A program made the translations under genes and the position numbers. A DNA stretch of 64,000 nt from an uncultured Candidatus Melainabacteria bacterium (GTDB lineage Bacteria; Cyanobacteriota; Vampirovibrionia; Gastranaerophilales; Gastranaerophilaceae), in NCBI GenBank assembly GCA_934693235.1, contig CAKUUY010000007.1, positions 1 through 64,000 of the forward strand, in the 5' to 3' direction. The number at the start of each line of letters is the position of its first letter. Within the stretch, counting starts at the first letter, position 1. Positions 53,008 through 61,579 of the stretch are shown here, piece by piece. The notes under the pieces were generated by a model. That model saw only the letters and a list, made by a program, of their open reading frames with translations, was not told the DNA's origin and did no database searches.

Positions 53008-54060
53008 TTATAGTTGATTTTTTGGCTCCTCTGCCTCTCGGATTACGTTGTAAATCCATTCAATATCTTTTTTATTCATCCCTTGTTCGGAAGTTGCGGA
53101 ATAAACGCCGGATTCAGCCATAAAGTGCATAACATAAACTTTTTCTTTGTCTCCGCGAATATTTATAGATACTCCATTTTTAAGAGTAAAAATTCCATTG
53201 TCAGGATATTTGTTGTAATCTCCGCTATTGTCTCCATTGTTAGATTCATCAAAACTTTTTCTAACAGTTACTGTTTTAAATTCATCTAATGGATAAGTAA
53301 TTTCAAACATTCCTTTCATTGCTCTAATTGAATAATTTGATAATTTTAGAGGAAAATTAAATCCTGCAACTTCTTCTCCGCATTTAAAATCATTATTACA
53401 ATCTACCCATGGATTTGGTATTCCTATTAATTTTTCTTCTCTTGAAGGTTTGTAGATCTCTTTTCCACTATTTACGTAATCTTGTAGAACTTTTTCGCCT
53501 CTCGCTTTTTCAATATTGCCGTATACGGTAATTCCGCGTTTCTTAAATTCTTTTATCCAATTTGGTTTGTAGCCTTCATCAAAGCCGGTAATTCTTTCAA
53601 CATCTCTAGATGGAACTCCAAAATAAATTGTTTTAACTCCAGACCACATAAGAGCTCCTGCACACATTATGCATGGTTCTGCATTTATGTAGATTGTAAG
53701 ATTTTGTGGTGATAAGTCGTATTGTTTATATTTGTCAAATGCTTTTCTTAAAGTGTTTACTTCCGCATGGTACAATGCACAATTGTCTTCGACGACGCTA
53801 TTTGATGATGCGACTATAAGGTTCCCATTATTGTCATATATTTCAGCATAAAAAGGCCCTTTGCCGTTATTAACACCATCGGCCGTTTTTTGATGTACTT
53901 TGGTCATAATTGTTTTTGCTTTTTCTAAATCAGCTTTGCTAATTGGTGAATTTGCTTGAATGTTCATTTTTTTTAAGTCTTTAATGGAATACATTTCGTT
54001 TGCAAAAGTCGCAGAAGCTGTAAGAGTTAATATCAAAGTAGTAATAAATAATTTTTTCAT
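53008..54060 (-). CDS. Exported CMP/dCMP-type deaminase with extra C-terminal domain
   Basis: 350 residues. Signal peptide 1-20 (MKKLFITTLILTLTASATFA). Then a zinc deaminase domain of the guanine/tRNA-adenosine deaminase type: H98-A-E100 and P129-C130-x-x-C133 (NAEPCIMCAGALMWSGV), followed by a helical end with FDEGYKPNWIKEFKKRGI. From about 215 a second domain starts IGIPNPWVDCNNDF, then KCGEEVAGFNFPLKL, of a type I know only as a domain of unknown function in envelope proteins. Deaminases normally work in the cytosol, so an exported one is odd: nucleoside salvage in the periplasm or a toxin-like role are possible. Metal and catalytic residues are all present. Confidence 0.78.
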   Translation of the reverse strand: MKKLFITTLILTLTASATFANEMYSIKDLKKMNIQANSPISKADLEKAKTIMTKVHQKTADGVNNGKGPFYAEIYDNNGNLIVASSNSVVEDNCALYHAEVNTLRKAFDKYKQYDLSPQNLTIYINAEPCIMCAGALMWSGVKTIYFGVPSRDVERITGFDEGYKPNWIKEFKKRGITVYGNIEKARGEKVLQDYVNSGKEIYKPSREEKLIGIPNPWVDCNNDFKCGEEVAGFNFPLKLSNYSIRAMKGMFEITYPLDEFKTVTVRKSFDESNNGDNSGDYNKYPDNGIFTLKNGVSINIRGDKEKVYVMHFMAESGVYSATSEQGMNKKDIEWIYNVIREAEEPKNQL

Positions 54061-54151
54061 ACGTCCTCACTAAAATAATACACAAACCACTGAAATTTTA
54101 TCAAAAGTTGAAAATTTTTGCAAGATACATATGTTTTGAGCAAGGTATTTT

Positions 54152-54616
54152 TTATATTTGTTGTAAGATTGCAAGCTCTTCATCAATAATGTCGCAAGCA
54201 TCTTTGATAAATTGTTGACAAGGACGTTTTTGGTAATATTCGGTAGTTCTTTTAGACGGAATAAATGAAGTATCGTTTCCGTTGTTTTCCCCCAGAAGTT
54301 CTCTGCAAATTATCGTACCATGTTTATCTTTAAATTTTTTGGCAAGTTTTTGTATTCTTTCGTAGTGTTTTGCTTTGATTGTGTCATTGTTGTTTTCTGT
54401 ATATCCTTTAGCAAGACCTGCAATCATAAACATTGCACTAACCGCCCCGCAAACTTCTCGTAATCTTCCCATACCACCACCAAAGGAAGATGAAAGTTTT
54501 AAGGCAGTTGAGTTATCAATCCCAAAATCTTTTGCATAAGTCAAAAACACAGATTGAGCGCAGTTATAGCCATTGTTAAAATTGTTTGCCGCAATTTCGG
54601 AATGTTTTGTTTCCAT
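54152..54616 (-). CDS. C_GCAxxG_C_C family protein
   Basis: 154 residues. Family signature: NNGYNCAQSVFLTYAKDFG, SSFGGGMGRLREVCGAVSAM (G-C-A/G area), IICRELLG and RPCQQFIKDACDIID, giving the spaced Cys residues that name the family. Redox or metal-linked roles are suggested for the family; none is proven. A good promoter precedes it. Confidence 0.9.
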   Translation of the reverse strand: METKHSEIAANNFNNGYNCAQSVFLTYAKDFGIDNSTALKLSSSFGGGMGRLREVCGAVSAMFMIAGLAKGYTENNNDTIKAKHYERIQKLAKKFKDKHGTIICRELLGENNGNDTSFIPSKRTTEYYQKRPCQQFIKDACDIIDEELAILQQI

Positions 54617-54648
54617 GTTATACCACTTTGAATATAATTCTTGTTTAT

Positions 54649-54677
54649 ATTGTATTGTACGTAGTATATGTTGTCAA
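54649..54677 (-). promoter_or_regulatory. Promoter of the C_GCAxxG_C_C gene
   Basis: On the minus strand TTGACA (54677-54672) and TACAAT (54654-54649) with a 17-bp spacer, 32 bases before the ATG. Near-consensus. Confidence 0.72.
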
Positions 54678-54985
54678 ATTTTTATTTTGGAATAATTGTA
54701 AATTATCAAAAAAGAGCAAAGTTCACATCTAATCAAAAAACATTTAAAGAAGTATTGAGGCAAATATAGAAAATGTGTATTCTAAAGAAACATTCTAATC
54801 TTGATAACAGAGTATCACCATATAAAAATTTTACATTGACCAAGAAGTTTAAAAATAAACAAGTTTATATAATTAAATTGTAACAACTTTGTAATATGAA
54901 AAAATCTTTAGTCAAAAATTTTAATTTAGAGGTTTTGTGTTGCTAGTTAGTTGGCGAACTTAAATAAAATTTGAAAGGAAAGAAT
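54678..54985. other. AT-rich intergenic region
   Basis: About 308 bp between divergent genes. Apart from the minus-strand promoter at its edge I see only AT-rich sequence and the ribosome site AAAGGA for the next gene. No ORF or clear repeat. Confidence 0.5.
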
Positions 54986-56182
54986 ATGATTAGTCCTATT
55001 GGAAGAAATCAAGAAGTAAAGTTGTTTAATCATTTAACAGGTAATGCTCAAACTATAAGGGAAGGTGTTCAAAATTTGAAAAATATAGGTCTTACACAAA
55101 AAGACATTTTGTTAAGAACAATTGCGAAGCATTCCAAAACTGGAAACATGGAGTTTATAGAAGCAAGTGGTAGAATGTATGATAAGTTGTTGTCAGGTGC
55201 TAATTTTTCAGAAGCAGTTGGAGAAGTTAAACCATTTTTGCCAAATACTGCTGCAATAAAAGAAACATCTTTAGGAACTGCAGTTATGGCAGAAGGTTGG
55301 TCTAAACCAGTAGTTTTCCCTAAAACAAAAACATTTAAATTTTTGGGTTGGGCAGACAAACCTCAGGAAATAACAACCAAAGACTTATGGAATGGAGCTT
55401 ATGGTGAACAGCCTTCCCTTGTTTTAGGTGCAGTTGGTAATAGTAATATTAAACCGGAACAAGTTAAAGGCGGTTGTTCAATGACCAAAAAAGAACTTTC
55501 GGCTCAGTATGAAAATGCAATTCAAGATTTTTATAATCCGATTATAGGTTACTTAAAAGAACAAGGTGCAAAAGCGGAGGATATTGGATTTGCATTTGCT
55601 CATAGTGATTGTGGAGTTGATAAAGCTGCAAGGAATATTGTAGAAAAGCATAATTTGAAAGGTTTTGGAGTTACTCCAACAGAATATACTCAATATTTAC
55701 GAGGTAAAGAAATGCCTGCAAATGCCGAGTTTCCTGATGGTTTTATATTAGCAGATTTTCCGTTTCCAACTGTATTGACCAGAAATTTATGCCAAATTGA
55801 AGATTATGCTAATGTGTATGGAAAAATGGTCGGAAAAGGGAATCCACTTGGGGTGTTTGGCGGAGGAGAACACGCATTTACTCGAGATGCAAAAGAAGCT
55901 CTTATTGGTCAAGGTGGGAGTAATAGTATTCCTGTTGATATTATGCGAGATAAGTTTGGCGTGGTAATCCCTGCAACAAATGAAAAAGGTGTTGTTACAA
56001 ATGCAGCTCGCGATATGCTAGAAAGAGTGAACGGTAACCCTTATGAACAATATCGATTTGCATTTAACAATTTCTTGCCGAATAGTAAGATAAAAGAAGA
56101 TATTGCACAGTATGACCCGCAAGCTGCAGTAGCAACAGCAGCATATGCAAAACTTGCCCAAGCCGGAAAAATCGGAAAATAA
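54986..56182 (+). CDS. Unknown 398-residue protein, possibly Rossmann-like
   Basis: ATG 54986 with AAAGGA 7 nt upstream. Begins MISPIGRNQEVKLFNHLTG. The N-terminal ~100 residues are helical; the rest is alpha/beta with GFAFAHSDCGVDKAARNIV, KGFGVTPTEYTQYL, GVFGGGEHAFTRDAKEALIG and FGVVIPATNEKG. The GGGEHAFTRD turn after a hydrophobic strand looks like a nucleotide-binding loop. I cannot assign a family. No signal peptide. Single gene with a strong terminator. Confidence 0.65.
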   Translation: MISPIGRNQEVKLFNHLTGNAQTIREGVQNLKNIGLTQKDILLRTIAKHSKTGNMEFIEASGRMYDKLLSGANFSEAVGEVKPFLPNTAAIKETSLGTAVMAEGWSKPVVFPKTKTFKFLGWADKPQEITTKDLWNGAYGEQPSLVLGAVGNSNIKPEQVKGGCSMTKKELSAQYENAIQDFYNPIIGYLKEQGAKAEDIGFAFAHSDCGVDKAARNIVEKHNLKGFGVTPTEYTQYLRGKEMPANAEFPDGFILADFPFPTVLTRNLCQIEDYANVYGKMVGKGNPLGVFGGGEHAFTRDAKEALIGQGGSNSIPVDIMRDKFGVVIPATNEKGVVTNAARDMLERVNGNPYEQYRFAFNNFLPNSKIKEDIAQYDPQAAVATAAYAKLAQAGKIGK

Positions 56183-56200
56183 GTATTGCAATAAATTTAT

Positions 56201-56232
56201 AAAAAAAGAGTCCTGTATAGGACTCTTTTTTT
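56201..56232. terminator. Rho-independent terminator
   Basis: AAAAAAAGAGTCCT (56201-56214) pairs with AGGACTCTTTTTTT (56219-56232). Perfect 14-bp stem. Confidence 0.92.
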
Positions 56233-56239
56233 GCAAAGA

Positions 56240-56497
56240 CAATTAGGTTTTAGGCTTGTCTTGTTTTTTCTCTACGCTCGGAAAGTTTTACCTTTGAGCT
56301 GACTGCAACTGTGTTGCTATTGCGGAACTCTGTGAGCGTGGAGCAAATCCAAGACAGGCTCGTGTCTTGCTCGCTCGCGTTTAAAGGCAATTCCGCGTTT
56401 TGTTTTCAGTGATTTCATCACTTCCAAACAAAAGCGCTCCAGCCTCAGCTCGCTCGCGCAACTCGTGCAAAAAGCAACTTCTCGCTCTATCATTCTA
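56240..56497. other. Gene-free, GC-richer tract beside tRNA-Asp
   Basis: About 258 bp without an ORF, enriched in GCTCGCTCGCG strings (near 56368 and 56449) and GTGATTTCATCAC (56410-56422). Composition differs from normal intergenic DNA here. It could be a decayed inserted element or a transcribed RNA; I cannot decide. Confidence 0.4.
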
Positions 56498-56535
56498 AAT
56501 TAAAAAGCGGCAGGAAAACCTACCGCTTTTTAATT
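56498..56535 (-). terminator. tRNA-Asp terminator
   Basis: AATTAAAAAGCGG (56498-56510) pairs with CCGCTTTTTAATT (56523-56535) around a 12-nt loop with its own GG/CC pairs; immediately 3' of the tRNA on the minus strand. Confidence 0.85.
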
Positions 56536-56610
56536 CGGGAACGACGAGGCTCGAACTCGCGACCTCATGCGTGACAGGCATGCGCTCTAACCAAACTGAG
56601 CTACGCTCCC
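56536..56610 (-). tRNA. tRNA-Asp (GTC)
   Basis: 75 nt including the discriminator G; CCA is not encoded, unlike tRNA-Leu at 40408. Acceptor GGGAGCG/CGTTCCC, anticodon stem CATGC/GCATG around CTGTCAC, anticodon GTC, T arm with GCGAGTTCGAGCCTCG. Confidence 0.95.
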
Positions 56611-56745
56611 ATATTCATCTGTCAAGTCTTTCGACAAGATTTATTATAATATGCTGAATTTTTTTTTGCAAGACTTTTTTATAAAAAAGTGTAAACATTT
56701 GTTATTTTTGTATCAAAAAATTTTTTTATAGACTTTTATGGGTAT

Positions 56746-57504
56746 ATGACAAATAATTCTGTAAATCATAGCATCGCCTTTACCGCTCGTGCTTCTCAAA
56801 TTAAAGATGCACAGTGGGTCGCTAGAAATGTTCGTTCATTCCCGCATATTTCAACTACCAGAATAAGCGCTAAAATGTGGGATTTGCAGGAACAAAATTG
56901 GAATTTGTATGACAGATTTGTATCTAAAAAACCGTTTGAACATTTTGTTCCTCAAAATGAGCATGAGCTAAAAATTGTTAAACTGTTTGCATGGCATAAA
57001 AGAATTATTAATAGAATTGCAAAAGCCCGTGAAGAATGGGGAATTGGGGGAAAAGATGATTATCGGCGAGTTACAAATGTAATGGGACAGCTAAAATATA
57101 ACAAAATCGGTAATTGTGGTGAAGATGCGTTTTTATCAGCTGCAATTGTTAAAATGAATGGTGTTAAAAATGTTTGTACTGCAAAAATGAAGGTAGACGG
57201 TTCTCCAATCGACCATGTTGTTTGTGTATACAATGCGGATGACTCAATCTTTAATGGAAAAGTAAAAAAGGATACAATTATAATTGACTCTTGGATTGAT
57301 CAAGCCGATTTTGCGTCAAATATGTTTGTGAAATATAGAAATTTATGCCAAAAATTCTTTTTTGATTTGAAGTCTAAATCAAAAATTAGTTTTAGAGAAA
57401 TAACACCAATAGAACTTACAGGTGAAGAGCAATTGGTGTTGGCATTAAAATATAATAAGCTTCGCTACCCATCTGTGACACGTGAATTTATGCAGAAAAA
57501 ATGA
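56746..57504 (+). CDS. Predicted papain/transglutaminase-fold cysteine enzyme, effector-like
   Basis: 252 residues, no signal peptide or membrane segment. A Cys-His-Asp triad is visible in the right order and setting: C124 in KIGNCGEDAFLSAA, H157 in SPIDHVVCVYN, D181 in TIIIDSWIDQADF. The GNCGE-x-A / DHV / DSW pattern is that of papain-like or transglutaminase-like enzymes used by many secreted effectors. The first ~100 residues are a separate helical part (WDLQEQNWNLYDRF...). The start codon lacks a clear ribosome site. A flagellar-type export system could be its route, but nothing proves secretion. Substrate unknown. Confidence 0.62.
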   Translation: MTNNSVNHSIAFTARASQIKDAQWVARNVRSFPHISTTRISAKMWDLQEQNWNLYDRFVSKKPFEHFVPQNEHELKIVKLFAWHKRIINRIAKAREEWGIGGKDDYRRVTNVMGQLKYNKIGNCGEDAFLSAAIVKMNGVKNVCTAKMKVDGSPIDHVVCVYNADDSIFNGKVKKDTIIIDSWIDQADFASNMFVKYRNLCQKFFFDLKSKSKISFREITPIELTGEEQLVLALKYNKLRYPSVTREFMQKK

Positions 57505-57530
57505 GCCCCTTTTTAAGAAGCTCATTTTTT
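57496..57530. terminator. Bidirectional terminator
   Basis: AAAAAATGAGC (57496-57506) pairs with GCTCATTTTTT (57520-57530); the stop of the 56746 gene is inside. Shared by convergent genes. Confidence 0.85.
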
Positions 57531-57547
57531 ATTATTTATTTTATTAC

Positions 57548-59266
57548 TTACTTGTATAAAGGTGCAAGTTTTGCAGATTGCTGTGGGATAACCCCCTCTT
57601 CAATTGATTGGTAGACTCTGTAATCTATTGTTGGGAAGCAGTTATCAATATCTTCGATTTCTTTTAATTTTGTTTCGTCGATATTACCACTTTCAATCAT
57701 ATCGCAAATTGTTTCAAATCTGTCAACATGTTCTCTAAATCTATCTGTTGCGTAGTCCTTAGCCTGCCATGTTGTGATTAGGAACGGCCAATCTGAACTT
57801 TGTAATAACAAGTTCTCTCTGGCCATTTGTTTTAGTGCTCTTAATAACAACTTGTCTTCCGGAATTTCGGAATATTTGTCAGCAATTGTGCAAATTCTCT
57901 TTTCGCAAGCATGAATAATTGGCCACATCCATTCTGTCAAATGGTTGTTCCATACATAGAAATGTCCACCTTGTCCCCAAGAACTTTCAGGAATTTGAAT
58001 TGCTTCTTTAGGAGGATGAGAATGAACATATTCTCCTGCTGTCATTCTTTCAACTTCCGGTAAGTATGTATTGAATTTTTTGATAACTTGTTTGATAAAT
58101 TCAACACCTTCAAACCACCAGTGTCCGAATAATTCGGTATCAAATGATACCATTACCAAGCCTTCTTTCCCTGTTGCTTTTTTGTAATCGTTAAGCATGT
58201 GGTAGATTAAAGTTGTGTAGTGGTCTGAGTTTTCATTAATTTTGTTTAGTGCCAAAACCGGATCATAAAGCATTTTGTCGCCTAAATCTGTTTTAGGTGA
58301 AGTAATTCTCCAGTAGTGCATGCCTGATTTAGCATCTTTTCTATGGAATTCTCTATATACACCATCCCCAGGGTAACCGTCAGCTGCTGACCAAACTTGG
58401 TAGCCTGCTCTTTCATTTCTGCCCATTACCGCAACTTGAGCGTCAGGTAACCAGTAAGCAGAATATGTATCGTAGCCTGTTGCAGGTCTGTCAGGTAGTG
58501 GAATATATTCAATGTTTCCGTAAACACCAATTACACGTCTGTTACCGATAGAGTTTCCACCTTCGATTACGTGTGATTCTGTAAAGAAATATTCAATATC
58601 ATTATTTTGAAGAGTAACTTCAATTGCGGGACGCCAATGTTTTTTGCCGTCTTTGCCAACGTATTCATAACCTTGCCTGTAAGCACATTCAGGAAGCCAA
58701 CAACCACATGCTTGTTTTCCGAATAGCCTTTTGGTCGTGTCTGAACCTACTTTAAATTGAGCATTTAAATTACTGTCAGTTGCTAATAATGGAGAAAAAC
58801 CATGTGTTGCACCTGAAGTTGTAATTTCAATACATCCTAAATCTTGGAATTTTTTGAACTGAGCAATTAAATCCATGTCATATTTGTTAACAAATGAATC
58901 TTTAATGTTTGAGAACCAGTCAAAATAGTATTTTGCCAAGTATTTTAAGTGTTGAGAATGAGGCACTTCTGGATCAGGATATCTGTCTAAGTCTTTAGAT
59001 ACCTGTGCAATTCGAGAGTCCAAATATTCAACGAATCCTTCTTTTAGATGTTGATCGTTTAATTGTTCTGCAAGAATTGGTGTAATACCTACTGTTAACT
59101 TAGCTTTAATCCCTTCGTCATATAGTTCAGAAATTGCATTCAACAAAGGGATGTAAGTTTCTGCCATACATTCATAAAGGTTTTCTTCCCCAAAAGGCCA
59201 CATACCGGCTTTTCTATAATAAGGAAGATGGCTGTGTAACATAAATACGAATTGTCCTACTGACAT
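57548..59266 (-). CDS. GH57 glycoside hydrolase / glucan branching enzyme-like
   Basis: 572 residues from ATG 59266, which has GGAGG 5 nt before it (a longer in-frame start at 59278 would bury that site). GH57 conserved regions: FVFMLHSHLPYY (region 1), GCWLPECAYR with the nucleophile Glu193, and VSFDTELFGHWWFEG with the acid/base Asp376. Length and these motifs fit the alpha-1,4-glucan branching-enzyme subgroup rather than amylopullulanase. Likely acts on glycogen in the cytosol; no signal peptide. Single gene. Confidence 0.9.
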   Translation of the reverse strand: MSVGQFVFMLHSHLPYYRKAGMWPFGEENLYECMAETYIPLLNAISELYDEGIKAKLTVGITPILAEQLNDQHLKEGFVEYLDSRIAQVSKDLDRYPDPEVPHSQHLKYLAKYYFDWFSNIKDSFVNKYDMDLIAQFKKFQDLGCIEITTSGATHGFSPLLATDSNLNAQFKVGSDTTKRLFGKQACGCWLPECAYRQGYEYVGKDGKKHWRPAIEVTLQNNDIEYFFTESHVIEGGNSIGNRRVIGVYGNIEYIPLPDRPATGYDTYSAYWLPDAQVAVMGRNERAGYQVWSAADGYPGDGVYREFHRKDAKSGMHYWRITSPKTDLGDKMLYDPVLALNKINENSDHYTTLIYHMLNDYKKATGKEGLVMVSFDTELFGHWWFEGVEFIKQVIKKFNTYLPEVERMTAGEYVHSHPPKEAIQIPESSWGQGGHFYVWNNHLTEWMWPIIHACEKRICTIADKYSEIPEDKLLLRALKQMARENLLLQSSDWPFLITTWQAKDYATDRFREHVDRFETICDMIESGNIDETKLKEIEDIDNCFPTIDYRVYQSIEEGVIPQQSAKLAPLYK

Positions 59267-59473
59267 TTGTGCCTCCATATCTTATTTAAACGAATTATTA
59301 TATAACTATAATTCTTACTTATATAAAATTTATACCACAAATGTCTAAAAAAAATAATCCTTTAGAACTAATTCTTATGTATATTTGTTACAAATTTTAA
59401 CAGAAAAAACAATGTTTGTTATAAATGTAGTAGAAGTAAGAGTTTTTGAATATTACATATTTTAATATATGTC

Positions 59474-59502
59474 TTGCAAATAAAAAGTTTTTTGTTTAAT
59501 AT
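59474..59502 (+). promoter_or_regulatory. Promoter of rpsT
   Basis: TTGCAA (59474-59479), 17-bp spacer, TAATAT (59497-59502). Transcription should begin near 59508, right at the foot of the leader stem. Confidence 0.68.
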
Positions 59503-59505
59503 GAG

Positions 59506-59558
59506 TTTACTCACATCCTCAAATGTGTTCGGAGTCATTGTCCGAACGTAAGAGTAAA
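59506..59558 (+). promoter_or_regulatory. Three-way-junction mRNA leader of rpsT
   Basis: Outer stem TTTACTC (59506-59512) / GAGTAAA (59552-59558) encloses two hairpins: CACAT/ATGTG (59512-59516 and 59523-59527) and GTTCGGA/TCCGAAC (59527-59533 and 59541-59547). The ribosome site (GAAAGG) starts directly after the outer stem. Layout suits autoregulation by S20; this is inference. Confidence 0.55.
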
Positions 59559-59573
59559 GAAAGGCAAAATAAA

Positions 59574-59843
59574 ATGGCAAATATTAAATCTGCTAAAAAA
59601 AGAGTATTAATCGCTGAAAGAAACAGATTGAGAAACCAAGCATTCAGAACATCAATCAAAACTGCGGTTAAGAAAGTGTTAGAACTTGCAAAAGCTGAGG
59701 ACAAAGATGCTTTAAAAACAGCATTATCAAAAGCATATCAATTATGTGATAAAGCAGTTTCAAAAGGTGTTTTGCACAAAAATACAGCAGCAAGAAAAAA
59801 ATCTAGATTGACTAAGGCTGTAAATAAATTACAAGCTGAATAG
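59574..59843 (+). CDS. rpsT: 30S ribosomal protein S20
   Basis: 89 residues from ATG 59574 (AAAGG 9-10 nt upstream; an earlier in-frame ATG at 59523 falls within the leader structure). Family pattern: MANIKSAKKRVLIAERNRLR, FRTSIKTAVKKV, GVLHKNTAARKKSRLTKAVN. Own promoter, leader and terminator. Confidence 0.96.
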   Translation: MANIKSAKKRVLIAERNRLRNQAFRTSIKTAVKKVLELAKAEDKDALKTALSKAYQLCDKAVSKGVLHKNTAARKKSRLTKAVNKLQAE

Positions 59844-59870
59844 TAATTTGCTAAAAAGTAAAAAGCTTGC

Positions 59871-59904
59871 CCCTTCTATAAGAAAGGCGAGCTTTTTTTA
59901 TTGC
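59871..59904 (+). terminator. Rho-independent terminator after rpsT
   Basis: AAAAGCTTGCC (59871-59881) pairs with GGCGAGCTTTT (59886-59897, one mismatch), then T tract. Confidence 0.8.
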
Positions 59905-59967
59905 GATTTATATTAATAATTATTTATATATGTTGCAAAAATTATAAAAAAATGCTAAAATAAAGAT

Positions 59968-60597
59968 ATGGTTTCTGTAGCTCTTTTAATATTTATAATA
60001 GTATTGACGTTTTCATTTGTAATTTATCTGTTTTGTAAAAGATTGATATACAAACTAAATAAACGTGTTTTGCCACGCAATCTTGCTATTATTAAAAATA
60101 GTAAGTATTTGAGTGATTTTGATAATTTGGATGAAGAAACGAAGCGTGAAAAGATTATTCTTCCATTTTTTCAAGTGTTAGGTTACAATACTTATGACAT
60201 GAGAGAATTCAGGGCTTTTTCTAAGCGACAAAGCTTTTTGCCTGATTATGTTACAAAAAAATGGGATAATAGTCATTTGAGCAAGCGTTCTATGTATATA
60301 AAGTTTGAAAATTTTTCAGAAGAGGCTGTTGATTTAAAAAACAAGACTTATAATGACGATAGAATTCAAGGCGCGAACATAGATGAATTGATGGATAAGA
60401 CATATTTTTGGGGTGAGTGCTATGTTTTGACGAATGGCTATTTATATTTGTTTTTTGATAAAAATTATGTTAATGGAAGTCGCAAATTTAAGTTTTGTTT
60501 TAATTTGAAAAATTATACAAAATCGGATGTTGCAAAATTGGCCTATTATACAAAACAATATATGTTTTTGCAAATAGAAGATGTTTATAGAGCATAG
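59968..60597 (+). CDS. Membrane-anchored HsdR_N-like protein
   Basis: 209 residues. One N-terminal membrane helix (ALLIFIIVLTFSFVIYLFC). Then DEETKREKIILPFFQVLGYN and FLPDYVTKK, which follow the HsdR N-terminal (type I restriction, PD-(D/E)XK-like) pattern T-R-x-x-x-I-x-P-F-x-x-x-L-G-Y. The usual E-x-K strand seems to be YIKFEN, so the nuclease centre looks broken. No HsdM or HsdS near. It may be a lineage-specific membrane protein that reused the fold. Confidence 0.55.
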   Translation: MVSVALLIFIIVLTFSFVIYLFCKRLIYKLNKRVLPRNLAIIKNSKYLSDFDNLDEETKREKIILPFFQVLGYNTYDMREFRAFSKRQSFLPDYVTKKWDNSHLSKRSMYIKFENFSEEAVDLKNKTYNDDRIQGANIDELMDKTYFWGECYVLTNGYLYLFFDKNYVNGSRKFKFCFNLKNYTKSDVAKLAYYTKQYMFLQIEDVYRA

Positions 60598-60771
60598 ATA
60601 AGTAGTTATTAAGCAGTCAGATTGATTTGAAATTAGTTTCCTAATGTGATAATAACTTTTTTGGCATTGGTTTTGCATTTACTCTAATAAATCTTGATTA
60701 ATATTATGTAAAGATATTGGTAATTAAATTTTTATTAGGTATAATTATTTTATTATATAGGAAAGATAATT

Positions 60772-61566
60772 ATGCAAGATAATTTAGAGAGAAAACAAAT
60801 AAAAAATATAGATTTTAATATTGATTTGGCACAAAGTTTTGGTATTTATAAGAACAACACAGAGTTCGATTTGTTGGATTATGCAAGTTCTGTTAATATT
60901 TCATGCGGGTTTCATGCTGGGGATCCGTTGACTATTCGAAATGCTTTGTTAAGAGCAAAAGAAAAAAATGTTGTTGTAGGGGCTCATATTGGATTTGATG
61001 ATATTCAAGGTTTTGGTTATCGTGATATGAATTTAGATGCGGATGAAATTGAAGCTTTGGTTGTTTATCAAGTTGGAGCATTGATGTCGTTTGCAAAATC
61101 TATGAATTTGGAAATAGAACATGTGAGACCGCATGGGGCGATGTACAAAAGATGTGCCGAAGATTTTTCATTCGCATGTTCTGTTGCAAAAGCTGTTAAA
61201 AAATGTTCTGAATGGCTTGTATATTATGGTGCAACAGGTGAAATTACCGAAAAAACAGGTGAATTGATTAATATTCCTGTTGCGCATGAAGTTTGTTTAG
61301 AAAAAATGTATAATGTTGATGGAACTGTAAATACTGTTGCAAGAGATAATGAAAATACAGATATTGAAATTCAAAGATTGAAACAGCTTTTGGTTACATC
61401 TCAGGTTTCAAATATTGAGGGTGGAAAAACTGTTGTAAAAGCAGATACAATTCACTTTACAAATAGATTGTCAAATTCATTAGAATTGATAAAACAAGCG
61501 CATAAGGTAATTGAGCCGGTTCCGGTTAATTACAAAAATGCTTGTTTGTCGGGTTGGGTAGAATAA
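60772..61566 (+). CDS. pxpA: 5-oxoprolinase subunit PxpA (LamB/YcsF family)
   Basis: 264 residues. Family signatures: NIDLAQSFGIYKNNTEFDLL, SSVNISCGFHAGDPLTIRNA, VVVGAHIGFDD and EHVRPHGAMYKRCAED. PxpA opens 5-oxoproline to glutamate together with PxpB and PxpC, which are not in this window. The LamB/YcsF family normally has N-x-D-x-x-E-x-F/S-G; here NIDLAQSFG, with Gln where Glu is common. AGGAAAG before the ATG. Confidence 0.88.
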   Translation: MQDNLERKQIKNIDFNIDLAQSFGIYKNNTEFDLLDYASSVNISCGFHAGDPLTIRNALLRAKEKNVVVGAHIGFDDIQGFGYRDMNLDADEIEALVVYQVGALMSFAKSMNLEIEHVRPHGAMYKRCAEDFSFACSVAKAVKKCSEWLVYYGATGEITEKTGELINIPVAHEVCLEKMYNVDGTVNTVARDNENTDIEIQRLKQLLVTSQVSNIEGGKTVVKADTIHFTNRLSNSLELIKQAHKVIEPVPVNYKNACLSGWVE

Positions 61567-61579
61567 AAGAAGGTATATT

